A stretch of DNA of 21,630 bases. It comes from an uncultured Porphyromonas sp. Lineage in GTDB: Bacteria > Bacteroidota > Bacteroidia > Bacteroidales > Porphyromonadaceae. The notes beneath the pieces were generated by a model. The model was given only the letters and a program-made list of their open reading frames with translations. It did not search any database and was not told the origin of the DNA. This document shows positions 1-7,761 of the stretch, one piece after another. The translations under genes were made by a program, and so were the position numbers. Within the stretch, counting starts at the first letter, position 1. Each line of letters begins with the position of its first letter. Location: assembly GCF_915070105.1 (NCBI RefSeq), contig NZ_CAJZFJ010000039.1:1-21630 (forward strand). Direction: 5' to 3'.

Positions 1-27
1 GCTATTTGGATAATTCTTTCGATCTTT

Positions 28-48
28 GTACTAGGTAACGACTAGTAC
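28..48. repeat. 7-bp perfect inverted repeat upstream of the barrel gene
   Basis: GTACTAG-N7-CTAGTAC is a perfect dyad lying 30 bases before the ATG at 79. It is too short and too AT-rich to be a convincing terminator. It could be an operator or a 5' UTR hairpin for the following gene. No promoter with correctly spaced -33 and -7 boxes was found in the first 78 bases. Confidence 0.4.
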
Positions 49-78
49 ATACCTCTGACACTATATATTACGACACAC

Positions 79-2334
79 ATGAGTATACCACGGCACACTG
101 CGACCTGGCTAATAGGGCTCGTCTTGGGCACCCTATCCCTACAGTACGTAGCAGCTCAGACTCCATTTACTCTCCGCATCCTATCCCCCACGGGCAAGGC
201 ACTCGACTCCATTGCGCTCCGCATTGCCTTCGCTGACACACTCGTCGTATCGGGCTATACCGACCGAGAGGGACTCTTCACGACGACTGCCCCACGTGGC
301 TGTACCCAGGCACACCTTTGGGCTTGGGGCAAGGGCTTTGCAACCCTAGAGACGAATGTCCCTACCGAGGAGACCAATGACCAGAGCCATACCCTAAGAC
401 TCCCTCTACGCACCCTGCCCGGAGTGGAGGTGCTCTATGATCAGAGCGGGCGCAGGGGTAGCCCTACCTCGGACACCTATCGCGTCTCACTAGCGAGCCT
501 ACCCAAGGGCGCAAAGGCAGACCAAGCCCTCCGCCGTCTACCTGGGCTCATCCTCGCAGACGAAGGGCTCTACCTCATCGGGGCAACGAGTCCAGCCCTA
601 CTCTACGTCAATGAAGTACCCGCCAGCATAGGCTTCATCCGCACACTCAATGCCTCGGATCTCGATCAGGTGGAGATACGCTACCGAGACACTCAGAGCG
701 AAGGAGAGGCAGGAGCTGTCTATATCACGCTCCGACGGGAGACTACGACGACCCTACGGGGTGACCTCCTAGCCCAAGCGGGCGTACTGCGCCCCGAGTA
801 TCGGCTACATCCGAGTCTATCGCTCTACACACAGCGCTTTGACCTAAGGCTCTTCTCCGCAGTCAGCTACAGCCACCTATACCCCGAGACGCACCTGTAC
901 CAAGGAGGTAGGCAAGTCCTACACCAAAGCAATAAGGACCGCTCACTAGGTCTCTCCCTCGGGGGAATGGTCAACATCTACCTAACACCAGAACTACAGG
1001 GAACGGGCTCCCTAATCCTGCGGGGAGGGCAACTACGCGCCCAGAGCAGGGTTACCCAGCCTATGAGCGTCCAAGAGGGAAGCCTATCCGAGGACGAAGG
1101 TTCGCTCGATCTCAATCTCCTCATCGCCTATCGCCCCACTCCCGCACAGCGACTACTCGTGAAGACACGAGGGAGGATGCTCGGCAATACCTTCTCCGAC
1201 CTAAGCGACCGCAAATACACCCTCGGTGACCTCTCCATCGCCACCGACCTCGTCTATGAGCATCGGGGGATAGAGCTCATCAGTAGACTACATGACCTGA
1301 CCTTCACCCTCTGCCAGCAGGGTACGAGTAGCCGCCTACACAGCCTGAAGGGACGCCAGTGGAGCACCCAGCTACGTCTCTTGGCCGAGGACCAGCTCCA
1401 GCTATCTGCAGATCTATCCGCCACACTTACGCTAGGGGTGCAGTGGGGACGCTATGGCTTAGGCGCAGGCAAGCAGTACGTGACTCCACTCCCCGCACTC
1501 GCACTACGCTACACACGCTGGGGCTACACGGGTCGCCTAAGCTATACACGCTACGTGGAGCATCCCTCTGCCGAGCTACTCTCCCCTAGCCCCTACTACC
1601 TCAACGAACTCGAGCAAGTGCTCGGGCAGCCTACCCTTCGCCCTCAGAGCACCGACCTCGTACAGCTCTCCCTCGCTAAGACCTTTGGCCAACATGCCCT
1701 CAGCCTATCGGCCTCCTACCGACACCATGCCCAGCTCATCGCCGCTCACCTCATGGAGCCTACGATCAATCAGCTCACCTTCGCCAATGTGGGTAGCGGA
1801 CATCTCTCTGACCTCACCCTAGGCTACCGCAGTCGCTTCCTCGATGATCGTCTGGGGGTCAAGCTCTATACAGGGATAGTCTACTCTGCCTATCTGCTGG
1901 ATCATACCTTCCGCCCACAGACACGTGGCCGCAGTAGTATGGGCTGGGAGGTACAGGGTGGAGGGGAATTCTCCTACAGCTTACCTGAGGGCTGGCTCTT
2001 CGACCTAAGCGCCTCCTACCACAGCCCACGTTACCTATTCAGCAGGCGCAGGACGACCTCTCCGCTGATTCAGATGGGTGTACAGAAGCAGCTCCTCGAT
2101 GGGCGACTAGAGGTCAGTCTAAGAGCTAAAGCCCCCTTCGGTCTCGGCGAACAAGTACAGGAGTACTACCGCCAGCGTCTCCACCAGCAGACCAAGGAGG
2201 TGCACTACTCGCTCTGGAATATAAGCCTAGGCATCTCCTACCACCTGAACCAAGGCAACGAGAAGCCCAAGCCCCAGCTACCCACCCTATACCCCGACCA
2301 CAGCCTCACACGTCGAGATATGCGGCTACGCTGA
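79..2334 (+). CDS. TonB-dependent receptor-like outer-membrane beta-barrel protein
   Basis: A 751-residue exported protein. Residues 1-26 form a signal peptide ending VAAQ. Residues about 28-112 look like a carboxypeptidase-regulatory-like beta-sandwich (LRILSPTGKALDS... with a later TDREGLF turn), the usual N-terminal module of Bacteroidetes TonB receptors. Residues about 113-220 resemble a plug domain (ALRRLPGLILADEGLYLIG, YVNEVPAS, LDQVEIRY). From about 220 on there are alternating amphipathic strands rich in Tyr, Leu and Arg, as in the OMP_b-brl family of outer-membrane barrels. A hydrophilic tail rich in Pro and charged residues follows the last strand. The role is probably uptake of, or contact with, a TonB-dependent substrate. 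No SusD-type partner or other transport gene lies next to it, so no ligand can be named. It appears monocistronic and converges on the dipeptidase gene. Confidence 0.85.
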   Translation: MSIPRHTATWLIGLVLGTLSLQYVAAQTPFTLRILSPTGKALDSIALRIAFADTLVVSGYTDREGLFTTTAPRGCTQAHLWAWGKGFATLETNVPTEETNDQSHTLRLPLRTLPGVEVLYDQSGRRGSPTSDTYRVSLASLPKGAKADQALRRLPGLILADEGLYLIGATSPALLYVNEVPASIGFIRTLNASDLDQVEIRYRDTQSEGEAGAVYITLRRETTTTLRGDLLAQAGVLRPEYRLHPSLSLYTQRFDLRLFSAVSYSHLYPETHLYQGGRQVLHQSNKDRSLGLSLGGMVNIYLTPELQGTGSLILRGGQLRAQSRVTQPMSVQEGSLSEDEGSLDLNLLIAYRPTPAQRLLVKTRGRMLGNTFSDLSDRKYTLGDLSIATDLVYEHRGIELISRLHDLTFTLCQQGTSSRLHSLKGRQWSTQLRLLAEDQLQLSADLSATLTLGVQWGRYGLGAGKQYVTPLPALALRYTRWGYTGRLSYTRYVEHPSAELLSPSPYYLNELEQVLGQPTLRPQSTDLVQLSLAKTFGQHALSLSASYRHHAQLIAAHLMEPTINQLTFANVGSGHLSDLTLGYRSRFLDDRLGVKLYTGIVYSAYLLDHTFRPQTRGRSSMGWEVQGGGEFSYSLPEGWLFDLSASYHSPRYLFSRRRTTSPLIQMGVQKQLLDGRLEVSLRAKAPFGLGEQVQEYYRQRLHQQTKEVHYSLWNISLGISYHLNQGNEKPKPQLPTLYPDHSLTRRDMRLR

Positions 2335-2373
2335 TCTATCCCACCCCTAGCGACTGGGGGACTCTCTAACGAG

Positions 2374-2414
2374 CGAGGGGCAGTACGAAGTAGATCACTT
2401 CATACTGCCCCTCG
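2374..2414. terminator. Bidirectional hairpin between two convergent genes
   Basis: CGAGGGGCAGTA at 2374-2385 pairs with TACTGCCCCTCG at 2403-2414, and the stem continues inward (GAAGT with ACTTC) across one mismatch. The hairpin sits between the stop codons of the plus-strand barrel gene and the minus-strand dipeptidase. There is no long T-run on either side, so the assignment rests on stem strength and position. Confidence 0.65.
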
Positions 2415-2463
2415 TCCTTTGTGGGGATAGTCCCTCTCTAGGGGAATGCCCCTAGGGCGGTAC

Positions 2464-3912
2464 CTAGGCGCCGTGGAAGAGATATTCCTCCTGGATATCC
2501 TCCGTGAGGCAGGTGAAGAGGGTCTCGATCAGCTCATCCGTTACCTGCAGTGCCGCTAGGAGGATCTGGTCCGAGAAGCTCTGTAGGAGCTCTGTCGCAT
2601 AGTAGGGCTGGCTCTCATAGACGGCTAGGTAGCGCTGCTCCATCTCCCGCTGGCGGGCATCCGTCTCAGCCTCGAAGCGGGCATAGGTCTCCTGGATAAG
2701 GGGGGCATAGCGGTTGTAGTTCACCATCCCTAGAGCCTGTACCTTACGGAACTTCCAGTAGGCCGAGTCGTGGCTGGAGTGGTTCGTCCCCTTCGTATAG
2801 GCCTCGGGATAAGATGTGATCCCCTGATAGAGGGGTAGGAAGACCCCGAGGTCTGCCATCCCAAGGGCGACATAGTTTATACGTCCGATAGCCTGCGGTA
2901 GCTCAGGGCGCACCTGCAGGATATGCGTCTGCGTCGTACGGAAGATGGAGACAGGGCGGTAAGGCTCCCGAGGATTGGCATGCAGATAGGGATCATGCTC
3001 CGTACCCTGATAGTGGAAGCGGAAGACTCGGCGCAGGTCATCCATCCCCAGAGGATGCTCTGCTCGGGCAAAGACGGGGAAGGTATTGCACGTGACATCA
3101 TTGGGGATAGAGGGGCTCAGCATGGCCTGTAGCCCCCAGACACGAGGATAGTTGTAGGTCGTGTCCAGCGCTACATCACGGATATAGGCCTCGTGGAAGT
3201 CAAAGTCTCCCTTAGCTGGGTCATACAGTCCGTGCTGTATGGCGTACTCGATGAGGTCTGCACTGGCGAGATAGTGATCGGTTTCGTGCGGGTCGTAGTG
3301 TCTGAAGCGACTCTGGTTCCCCGTGACGAAGTACTGATCCTCGGGCATACGACAAGCGAGCCAGCGGTGTCCCGAGGCCGTCTCTAGGTACCAAGTCTCA
3401 TGGCTATCTACGAAGCCAACCCCAAAGCCCTCGGCCACTCCATGCTCCTCGATCAGTGCCCCTAGGCGAAGCACCCCTTCGCGGGCAGAGCGGATGTAGG
3501 GTAGGACGATGTTGAAGACAGAGTTCTCTGCTACCCCATTCTCGACGAGGGGGTCAGACTCTAGGGCACGGTCGCTGCTGAAGATGCTCTCGGTGGCGCT
3601 CATCCCGACCCCAGCGGTATTAAAGCCCGCACTGCCCCAGTGTCCAGGTAGGTGGTAGGGGGCGAGGGCGGTGTAGCCAAGAGCCTCTCGGGGGAGCTCA
3701 CAGCGGAAGGGGCTATCGAGGGCAACAAACCGCTCGGCACCCGTAGAGGTATCGGAGTAGATCTCGAGATTCTTAGCGAGCATGGCATTCCAGTCTTCGC
3801 TACGAGCTACGATCCTCGAGCCATCGGCCATCATCTCTGGGCCGACGATAATGGTGGTACATTCGGAGGGGAACTGGGTGCCCCCCTTGAGGTTCTGTTG
3901 ATTCTGTTCCAT
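2464..3912 (-). CDS. C69-family dipeptidase (PepD-type Ntn hydrolase)
   Basis: A 482-residue protein of peptidase family C69, which cleaves dipeptides using an N-terminal-nucleophile cysteine. Visible family features are the nucleophile region SECTTIIVG with Cys18, ARSEDWN at 36-42, GVGMSATES at 101-109, and the WYLETASGHRW block from residue 174 followed by TGNQ. The 17 residues before Cys18 would be removed as a short propeptide. There is no signal peptide, so it should be cytoplasmic. The start at 3912 places the ATG about 37 nt after the predicted transcription start of a well-formed Bacteroidetes promoter. Such an enzyme suits an asaccharolytic, peptide-fermenting lifestyle; this is an inference shared with the PepD gene at 9656. 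Confidence 0.9.
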   Translation of the reverse strand: MEQNQQNLKGGTQFPSECTTIIVGPEMMADGSRIVARSEDWNAMLAKNLEIYSDTSTGAERFVALDSPFRCELPREALGYTALAPYHLPGHWGSAGFNTAGVGMSATESIFSSDRALESDPLVENGVAENSVFNIVLPYIRSAREGVLRLGALIEEHGVAEGFGVGFVDSHETWYLETASGHRWLACRMPEDQYFVTGNQSRFRHYDPHETDHYLASADLIEYAIQHGLYDPAKGDFDFHEAYIRDVALDTTYNYPRVWGLQAMLSPSIPNDVTCNTFPVFARAEHPLGMDDLRRVFRFHYQGTEHDPYLHANPREPYRPVSIFRTTQTHILQVRPELPQAIGRINYVALGMADLGVFLPLYQGITSYPEAYTKGTNHSSHDSAYWKFRKVQALGMVNYNRYAPLIQETYARFEAETDARQREMEQRYLAVYESQPYYATELLQSFSDQILLAALQVTDELIETLFTCLTEDIQEEYLFHGA

Positions 3913-3955
3913 GATGAGTTAGTGATGTATTAAGAGTCTGCCCGATGCAGACATG

Positions 3956-3986
3956 CAATATTACACCATTCCCTCCTCATTGTCAA
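3956..3986 (-). promoter_or_regulatory. Bacteroidetes-type promoter of the C69 dipeptidase gene
   Basis: Read on the minus strand: TTG at 3986-3984, a 20-nt spacer, then TAATATTG at 3963-3956. This matches the -33 TTG / -7 TAnnTTTG arrangement of Bacteroidetes housekeeping promoters, with one deviation (ATTG for TTTG). It gives a leader of about 37 nt. The promoter sits in a stretch of about 58 bp (3950-4008) that is repeated, with scattered differences, at 5786-5845. Confidence 0.7.
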
Positions 3987-4027
3987 TACCCAATCCTAGG
4001 TATCCTCCTCGTTAAGTCCCTATATAC

Positions 4028-4046
4028 GAGGGGGAAGCCTCCCCTC
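4028..4046. terminator. Possible short terminator hairpin after paralog copy 1
   Basis: GAGGGG-N7-CCCCTC lies just beyond the 3' end of the minus-strand gene 4061-4660 and before the dipeptidase promoter. The stem is only six G/C-rich pairs and no U-tract follows. This is a weak call supported mainly by position. Confidence 0.35.
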
Positions 4047-4060
4047 CTATCGGACAGAGA

Positions 4061-4660
4061 CTAGAGGCTCCCTGCGCTCTCCGCTCTCTGTGCTTGGCTC
4101 AGCGCTCGATCGGCATAACCAATCGTCCCATCCTTAAATACCTGATGGCTCCTGGTGGTGTAATTCTTGGTTATCCATAGCTCCGTATGAGCATCTTGTA
4201 TTTGCTTCATCATGACGATGGGGGAGGCATCTTGGCTTTTCCCCATCACCCCATACTTACCCACCAATAGACGCTCTATACGATTGAGCTCCTGCTGCAC
4301 CACAAAGGTCAAGGAGACAAATACCAGCTGCTCTCTGTAGAACTGAAACAAGACCCTCCGTGTAGCGCTACCCTCATACATAAGCCCCGTAGCTATGTAG
4401 GTCACGGTGTATCGAGTAGGCTGAGGGGAATAGTAGTTTTGGATAATCTCTCCACCTAGCTTTTGGACAATCTCCACCACTTGTCTAGGGGTAGACACCC
4501 CGAGGGTGCAGCCGAGGATCGTACGCTCGATGGGGACCTTGCTCTGCTTTATTTGGGCTTGGATATTAGGTGCAAGGAAGAGACCTAGGGCTAGGCTCAG
4601 GGCTAGGACAATCCTTCGACCTAGCGAGGAGAAGAGGTTTTGATAGTGTTTCTTATTCAT
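4061..4660 (-). CDS. Exported protein of unknown function, paralog family copy 1 (divergent)
   Basis: A 199-residue protein with a signal peptide at residues 1-35 (basic start, hydrophobic core, IQAQ cleavage region). The mature part begins with the family signature, here KVPIERTILGCTLGVSTP followed by a helix and KLGGEII. It shares this and the general layout with the three genes to its right but is clearly the most diverged copy, including its C-terminal half. I do not recognise the function. The block G-x-T-L-G-V-[ST]-T-P followed by a helix is loosely reminiscent of BamE/SmpA-like small envelope domains; this is only a resemblance. It probably acts in the periplasm or at the cell surface, and there is no lipobox. 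Confidence 0.8.
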   Translation of the reverse strand: MNKKHYQNLFSSLGRRIVLALSLALGLFLAPNIQAQIKQSKVPIERTILGCTLGVSTPRQVVEIVQKLGGEIIQNYYSPQPTRYTVTYIATGLMYEGSATRRVLFQFYREQLVFVSLTFVVQQELNRIERLLVGKYGVMGKSQDASPIVMMKQIQDAHTELWITKNYTTRSHQVFKDGTIGYADRALSQAQRAESAGSL

Positions 4661-4785
4661 TGCTGTATCTCGCTATAGAGTCTCATCCCCAGCGAGCTCT
4701 AATCTTGTAGAGAGGGAGGTGGGAAGGAATGGGGATGCACAGCACACCACTTGTCGCACGGACACGATGTGCCCCTCCTCTATCG

Positions 4786-4793
4786 CAAAGGTA
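4786..4793 (-). promoter_or_regulatory. -7 promoter box for paralog copy 1
   Basis: The minus strand reads TACCTTTG, a perfect TAnnTTTG box, 126 bases before the ATG at 4660. No TTG is present at the expected -33 distance, so the promoter may be weak or activator-dependent. Confidence 0.5.
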
Positions 4794-4973
4794 GGGAGAC
4801 ACCTACGAAGGGTGCGCTCCCTCCCTATGGACAAAGGAAGCCTTTTCCACCTACTCCTATCCGAAATCGTCTGCGTACAAGGAAGAGGATGGCTCGCATG
4901 TAGATACAGAGCGATAGCCTACATATCTAGCTCTTCCCCTCTCGACTCCACCATCTGACCTAATGGGCGAAGG

Positions 4974-5002
4974 GCTCCAGCCCCTCACGGGAGGGCTGGA
5001 GC
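4974..5002 (-). terminator. Hairpin terminator after paralog copy 2
   Basis: GCTCCAGCCC-N9-GGGCTGGAGC is a perfect 10-bp stem starting 25 bases beyond the end of the minus-strand gene 5028-5612. No U-tract follows. An identical hairpin follows copy 4 at 6803-6831. Confidence 0.6.
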
Positions 5003-5027
5003 GGGCAAAAGTTCCACTCCAAGCCTA

Positions 5028-5612
5028 CTAGTTCTCACTCTCTTTCTCTGCCGAACGAGCTCGATCAAGTTCCTTATCTGTATAGGCAATATAAGCATTC
5101 TTGGACATACTATGTCCCTCATAGTCAAAGGTGCGAACTACCTCTAAAGAGGTAAAGGCATCAACAATACCTTTCTTTTTGAACATCCCCTCAGACTCTA
5201 TCATCATTCCATATTTATCTTCTAGTTCTGACTCTATCTGCTCTAGTACATCCAAATCATCGAAGATAAAGAATATCCTCCGCAGATGCCCCTTATAGAA
5301 ATATAGACCAGCTAAGAGCGTAGAACGCCTTGCATATTTAAGTCCCTTAACAGCATAGGCCTGCTCATCACTCCCAGCTTGAGTTCCTTCTGCACGAATT
5401 ATCTTTCCACCCTGCCGTTGGATGATTGCCCGTGCCTGTGCAGGCGTTGTGACCCCAAGGGTGAAGCCACTGATGGTACGGTTGATTGGCACCTTGCTTC
5501 GCCCGTCTTGGGCGTGGGAGGGGAGGGAGAGGAGGAGAGCCAGCAGGAGGCCGAGCGTGAGGGCAAGCCTACGACTCATAGAGCGGAAGGAGGATGAGTA
5601 GATGTTCTTCAT
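5028..5612 (-). CDS. Exported protein of unknown function, paralog family copy 2
   Basis: A 194-residue protein with a signal peptide at residues 1-34 (a run of Leu/Ala ending PSHAQ). The mature region carries RTISGFTLGVTTPAQARAII at about 45-64, then RQGGKII, a variable stretch (about 73-103), and the conserved FYKGHL segment. The C-terminal part (EQIESELEDKYGMM, FTSLEVV, DKELDRARSAEKESEN) is identical to copy 4. The mature protein is highly charged with no membrane segment, so it is probably periplasmic or secreted. Function is unrecognised. The start at 5612 aligns with those of copies 3 and 4, including the leader just before it (GTTGTTTCTTTGGTGAGCC on the plus strand). Confidence 0.8.
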   Translation of the reverse strand: MKNIYSSSFRSMSRRLALTLGLLLALLLSLPSHAQDGRSKVPINRTISGFTLGVTTPAQARAIIQRQGGKIIRAEGTQAGSDEQAYAVKGLKYARRSTLLAGLYFYKGHLRRIFFIFDDLDVLEQIESELEDKYGMMIESEGMFKKKGIVDAFTSLEVVRTFDYEGHSMSKNAYIAYTDKELDRARSAEKESEN

Positions 5613-5792
5613 ATTCCTGGTTGTTTCTTTGGTGAGCCTTCGTCCCCAGTTGGCTCGGGATGTATGGTGCTTGTGGTGGAGGGCTGGGGACGCACTGCGT
5701 ACGGCTGGGATAGGAGTACGTGGGGTGATACCCTCCTTGGATACTTTGGCGAGTTCAGTGATGTGTTATGTACTGCCCTCGATGGACATATG

Positions 5793-5823
5793 CAATATTA
5801 CACCTTTCCCACCTCATTGTCAA
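5793..5823 (-). promoter_or_regulatory. Bacteroidetes-type promoter of paralog copy 2
   Basis: On the minus strand: TTG at 5823-5821, a 20-nt spacer and TAATATTG at 5800-5793. It lies 181 bases before the ATG at 5612, so the mRNA would have a leader of about 170 nt. The element and its flanks (5786-5845) are a near copy of the dipeptidase promoter region at 3950-4008. Copies 3 and 4 have an unrelated TACCTTTG box at the equivalent distance, so this promoter seems to have been exchanged. Confidence 0.65.
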
Positions 5824-5906
5824 TACCTAGCCCTAGGCACCCCCCCTTTTATACGGCCTAATCGGCGAGGGGGCAGGTAGATGGGTACAAGTCACATCCC
5901 ATCTTA

Positions 5907-6485
5907 CTAGATCTCATTCTCTGCCGAATAAGCCCGATCAAGTTCCAGATCTGTATATGAAATATAAGCGTACGCGAATCCAACATGCCCGTCGTACTCG
6001 AAGCTATGAACTACCACCTCTAAAGAAGTAAAGGCATCAGCAATACCTTTCACTCTCATTTTGGACGTTGCCTTACCCTCCGCCATCGTTCCATATTTAT
6101 TCTCTAATCCTGACTCTATCTGCTCGAATATCTTTAGATCACCAAAGACAAATGATATACTCCGCAGATGCCCCTTATAGAAATATAGGCGGACTGAGAG
6201 CGTGGGGCGCCTCGCATATTTAAGTCCCGTAATGGCATAGACCACCTCATCACTCCATGCTTGAGTTTCTTCTATCTCTCCGCCCTGTCGTTGGATGATT
6301 GCACGTGCCTCTGCAGGCGTTGTAACCCCAAGGGTAAAGCCACTGATGGTACGGTCGATTGGCTCCTTGCTTTGCCCATCTTGTGCGTAGGAGGGGAGGG
6401 AGAGGAGGAGAGCCAGCAGGAGACCGAGCGTGAGGGCAAGTCTACTACTCATAGAGCGAGAGGAGGGTGAGTAGATGTTCATCAT
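5907..6485 (-). CDS. Exported protein of unknown function, paralog family copy 3
   Basis: A 192-residue family member that begins MMNIYSPSSR. The reading frame stays open upstream to 6728, but I place the start at 6485. That ATG aligns with the starts of copies 2 and 4, is directly followed by a good signal peptide (ending PSYAQ), and the promoter box at 6661-6668 lies inside the upstream extension. The mature part carries RTISGFTLGVTTPAEARAII, RQGGEIE, the variable centre and YFYKGHL. The C-terminal half is related to but clearly distinct from copies 2 and 4 (AEGKATSKMRVKGIADAFTS, ELDRAYSAENEI). Function unrecognised. Confidence 0.8.
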   Translation of the reverse strand: MMNIYSPSSRSMSSRLALTLGLLLALLLSLPSYAQDGQSKEPIDRTISGFTLGVTTPAEARAIIQRQGGEIEETQAWSDEVVYAITGLKYARRPTLSVRLYFYKGHLRSISFVFGDLKIFEQIESGLENKYGTMAEGKATSKMRVKGIADAFTSLEVVVHSFEYDGHVGFAYAYISYTDLELDRAYSAENEI

Positions 6486-6660
6486 ATTTATGGTTGTTTC
6501 TTTGGTGAGCCTTCGTCCCCTACGGGCTCTGTGTATTACTGAATTGTGGACGAGGAGAGGGATGAATAGTGCATACCGAACTGAGAGGTCACGATATGAC
6601 ACCCACCTCTTTATCGGCAAAGCGGAGAAGCCCGCATCAAGGAGCGAGCCTCTCTCTCGA

Positions 6661-6668
6661 CAAAGGTA
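6661..6668 (-). promoter_or_regulatory. -7 promoter box for paralog copy 3
   Basis: The minus strand reads TACCTTTG 176 bases before the ATG at 6485. No well-placed -33 TTG is seen. The whole leader (6486-6668) is nearly the same as that of copy 4 (7442-7626). In the duplicated left block the equivalent site (4832-4839) reads TTCCTTTG and has lost the consensus A. Confidence 0.55.
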
Positions 6669-6802
6669 GCCTTTTCCACCTACTCCTATCCGAGATCGTC
6701 TGCGTACAAGGAGGAGGATGGCTAGCATATAGATACGGAGCGATAGCCTACGTATCTAGCTCTACCCCTCTCGACTCCACCATCTGACCTAATGGGCGAA
6801 GG

Positions 6803-6831
6803 GCTCCAGCCCCTCACGGGAGGGCTGGAGC
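6803..6831 (-). terminator. Hairpin terminator after paralog copy 4
   Basis: An identical copy of the 10-bp GCTCCAGCCC/GGGCTGGAGC hairpin found after copy 2. It begins 26 bases past the end of the gene 6857-7441. No U-tract. Confidence 0.6.
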
Positions 6832-6856
6832 GGGCAAAAGTTCCACTCCAAGCCTA

Positions 6857-7441
6857 CTAGTTCTCACTCTCTTTCTCTGCCGAACGAGCTCGATCAAGTT
6901 CCTTATCTGTATAGGCAATATAAGCATTCTTGGACATACTATGTCCCTCATAGTCAAAGGTGCGAACTACCTCTAAAGAGGTAAAGGCATCAACAATACC
7001 TTTCTTTTTGAACATCCCCTCAGACTCTATCATCATTCCATATTTATCTTCTAGTTCTGACTCTATCTGCTCTAGTACATCCCAACCATCGAAGATAAAG
7101 AATATACTCTGCAGATGCCCCTTATAGAAAAACATATAGACAGTCTGCGTGGGCCGCCTTGCATAGTTAAGTCCCGTGACAATATAGCTTGCATCTTTAC
7201 TTCCAGCGTGAATGCCGACTTCTAGAATTATCTTTCCGCCCTGCCGTTGGATGATTGCCCGCGCCTGTGCAGGCGTTGTGACCCCGAGGGTGAAGCCACT
7301 GATCGTACGGTTGATTGGCACCTTGCTGCGCCCGTCTTGTGCGTGGGAGGGGAGGGAGAGAAGGAGAGCCAGCAGGAGTCCGAGCGTGAGGGCAAGCCTA
7401 CGACTCATGGAGCGGAAGGAGGGTGAGTAAATGTTCACCAT
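6857..7441 (-). CDS. Exported protein of unknown function, paralog family copy 4
   Basis: A 194-residue protein, the duplicate of copy 2. Signal peptide at residues 1-34 (PSHAQ). Residues about 35-72 and about 121-194 are identical or nearly identical to copy 2. Residues about 73-103 differ at most positions (LEVGIHAGSKDASYIVTG against RAEGTQAGSDEQAYAVKG) without changing length. It is the first gene of the array in transcription order and has its own promoter box about 178 bases upstream. Function unrecognised; probably periplasmic or secreted. Confidence 0.8.
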   Translation of the reverse strand: MVNIYSPSFRSMSRRLALTLGLLLALLLSLPSHAQDGRSKVPINRTISGFTLGVTTPAQARAIIQRQGGKIILEVGIHAGSKDASYIVTGLNYARRPTQTVYMFFYKGHLQSIFFIFDGWDVLEQIESELEDKYGMMIESEGMFKKKGIVDAFTSLEVVRTFDYEGHSMSKNAYIAYTDKELDRARSAEKESEN

Positions 7442-7626
7442 ATTTATGGTTGTTTCTTTTGGTGAGCCTTCGTCCCCTACTGGCTCTGTGTATGTTAATG
7501 ATTGTGGACGAGGAGAGGGACGAATAGTGCATACCGAACTAGGTGGTCACGATATGACACCCTCCTCTTTATTGGCAAAGCGGAGAAGCCCTCATCAAGG
7601 GGCGAACCTCTCTCCCCACAAAGGTA
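7442..7626 (-). promoter_or_regulatory. Promoter box and conserved 170-nt leader of paralog copy 4
   Basis: The minus strand reads TACCTTTG at 7626-7619, followed by a leader running to the ATG at 7441. The leader closely matches that of copy 3 (6486-6668) and, more weakly, that of copy 2. Both the copy 3 and copy 4 leaders contain a tiny upstream ORF, MRASPLCQ or MRASPLCR then stop. No gene-length ORF is supported here. Conservation of non-coding DNA over 170 bp may simply reflect duplication, or may reflect leader-based regulation. Confidence 0.5.
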
Positions 7627-7761
7627 GCGTTTTCGCATATAGTGAGAGGTAAGACTCCACAGAATGAGCATGTTCCCACACAAGAAAGAGAGGGGCGGAA
7701 GGAGGGCATCCACGAGCAGGAAGTGACATACCCTGCGCACCCGCTATACAAGACACTTAAT

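Larger units (their letters stand above)
4832..5612 (-). repeat. Segmental duplication, left copy (with 6661-7441)
   Basis: This block, made of intergenic DNA plus paralog copy 2, matches 6661-7441 at a constant offset of 1829 bp, so there is no net insertion or deletion between the copies. From about 4945 to 5265 the two are essentially identical, covering the intergenic hairpin and the 3' half of the gene. The central coding part is strongly diverged, and the 5' end is similar again. The mosaic pattern suggests duplication followed by local conversion or selection for a variable centre. Confidence 0.85.
6661..7441 (-). repeat. Segmental duplication, right copy (with 4832-5612)
   Basis: Partner of the block at 4832-5612 with a constant 1829-bp offset; it contains the copy 2/copy 3-type intergenic DNA and paralog copy 4. 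The stretch corresponding to 4945-5265 is essentially identical. Paralog copy 3 and its leader lie between the two blocks. Confidence 0.85.

Noticed and set aside
2923..3933. Several plus-strand open frames across the C69 dipeptidase
   Set aside because: They are antisense shadows of a well-supported gene in GC-rich DNA.
6486..6728. N-terminal extension of paralog copy 3 to give a 273-residue protein
   Set aside because: The promoter box at 6661-6668 lies inside it, the signal peptide starts at 6485, and copies 2 and 4 start at the equivalent ATG. The partly conserved upstream frame in copy 4 is interrupted by a stop.
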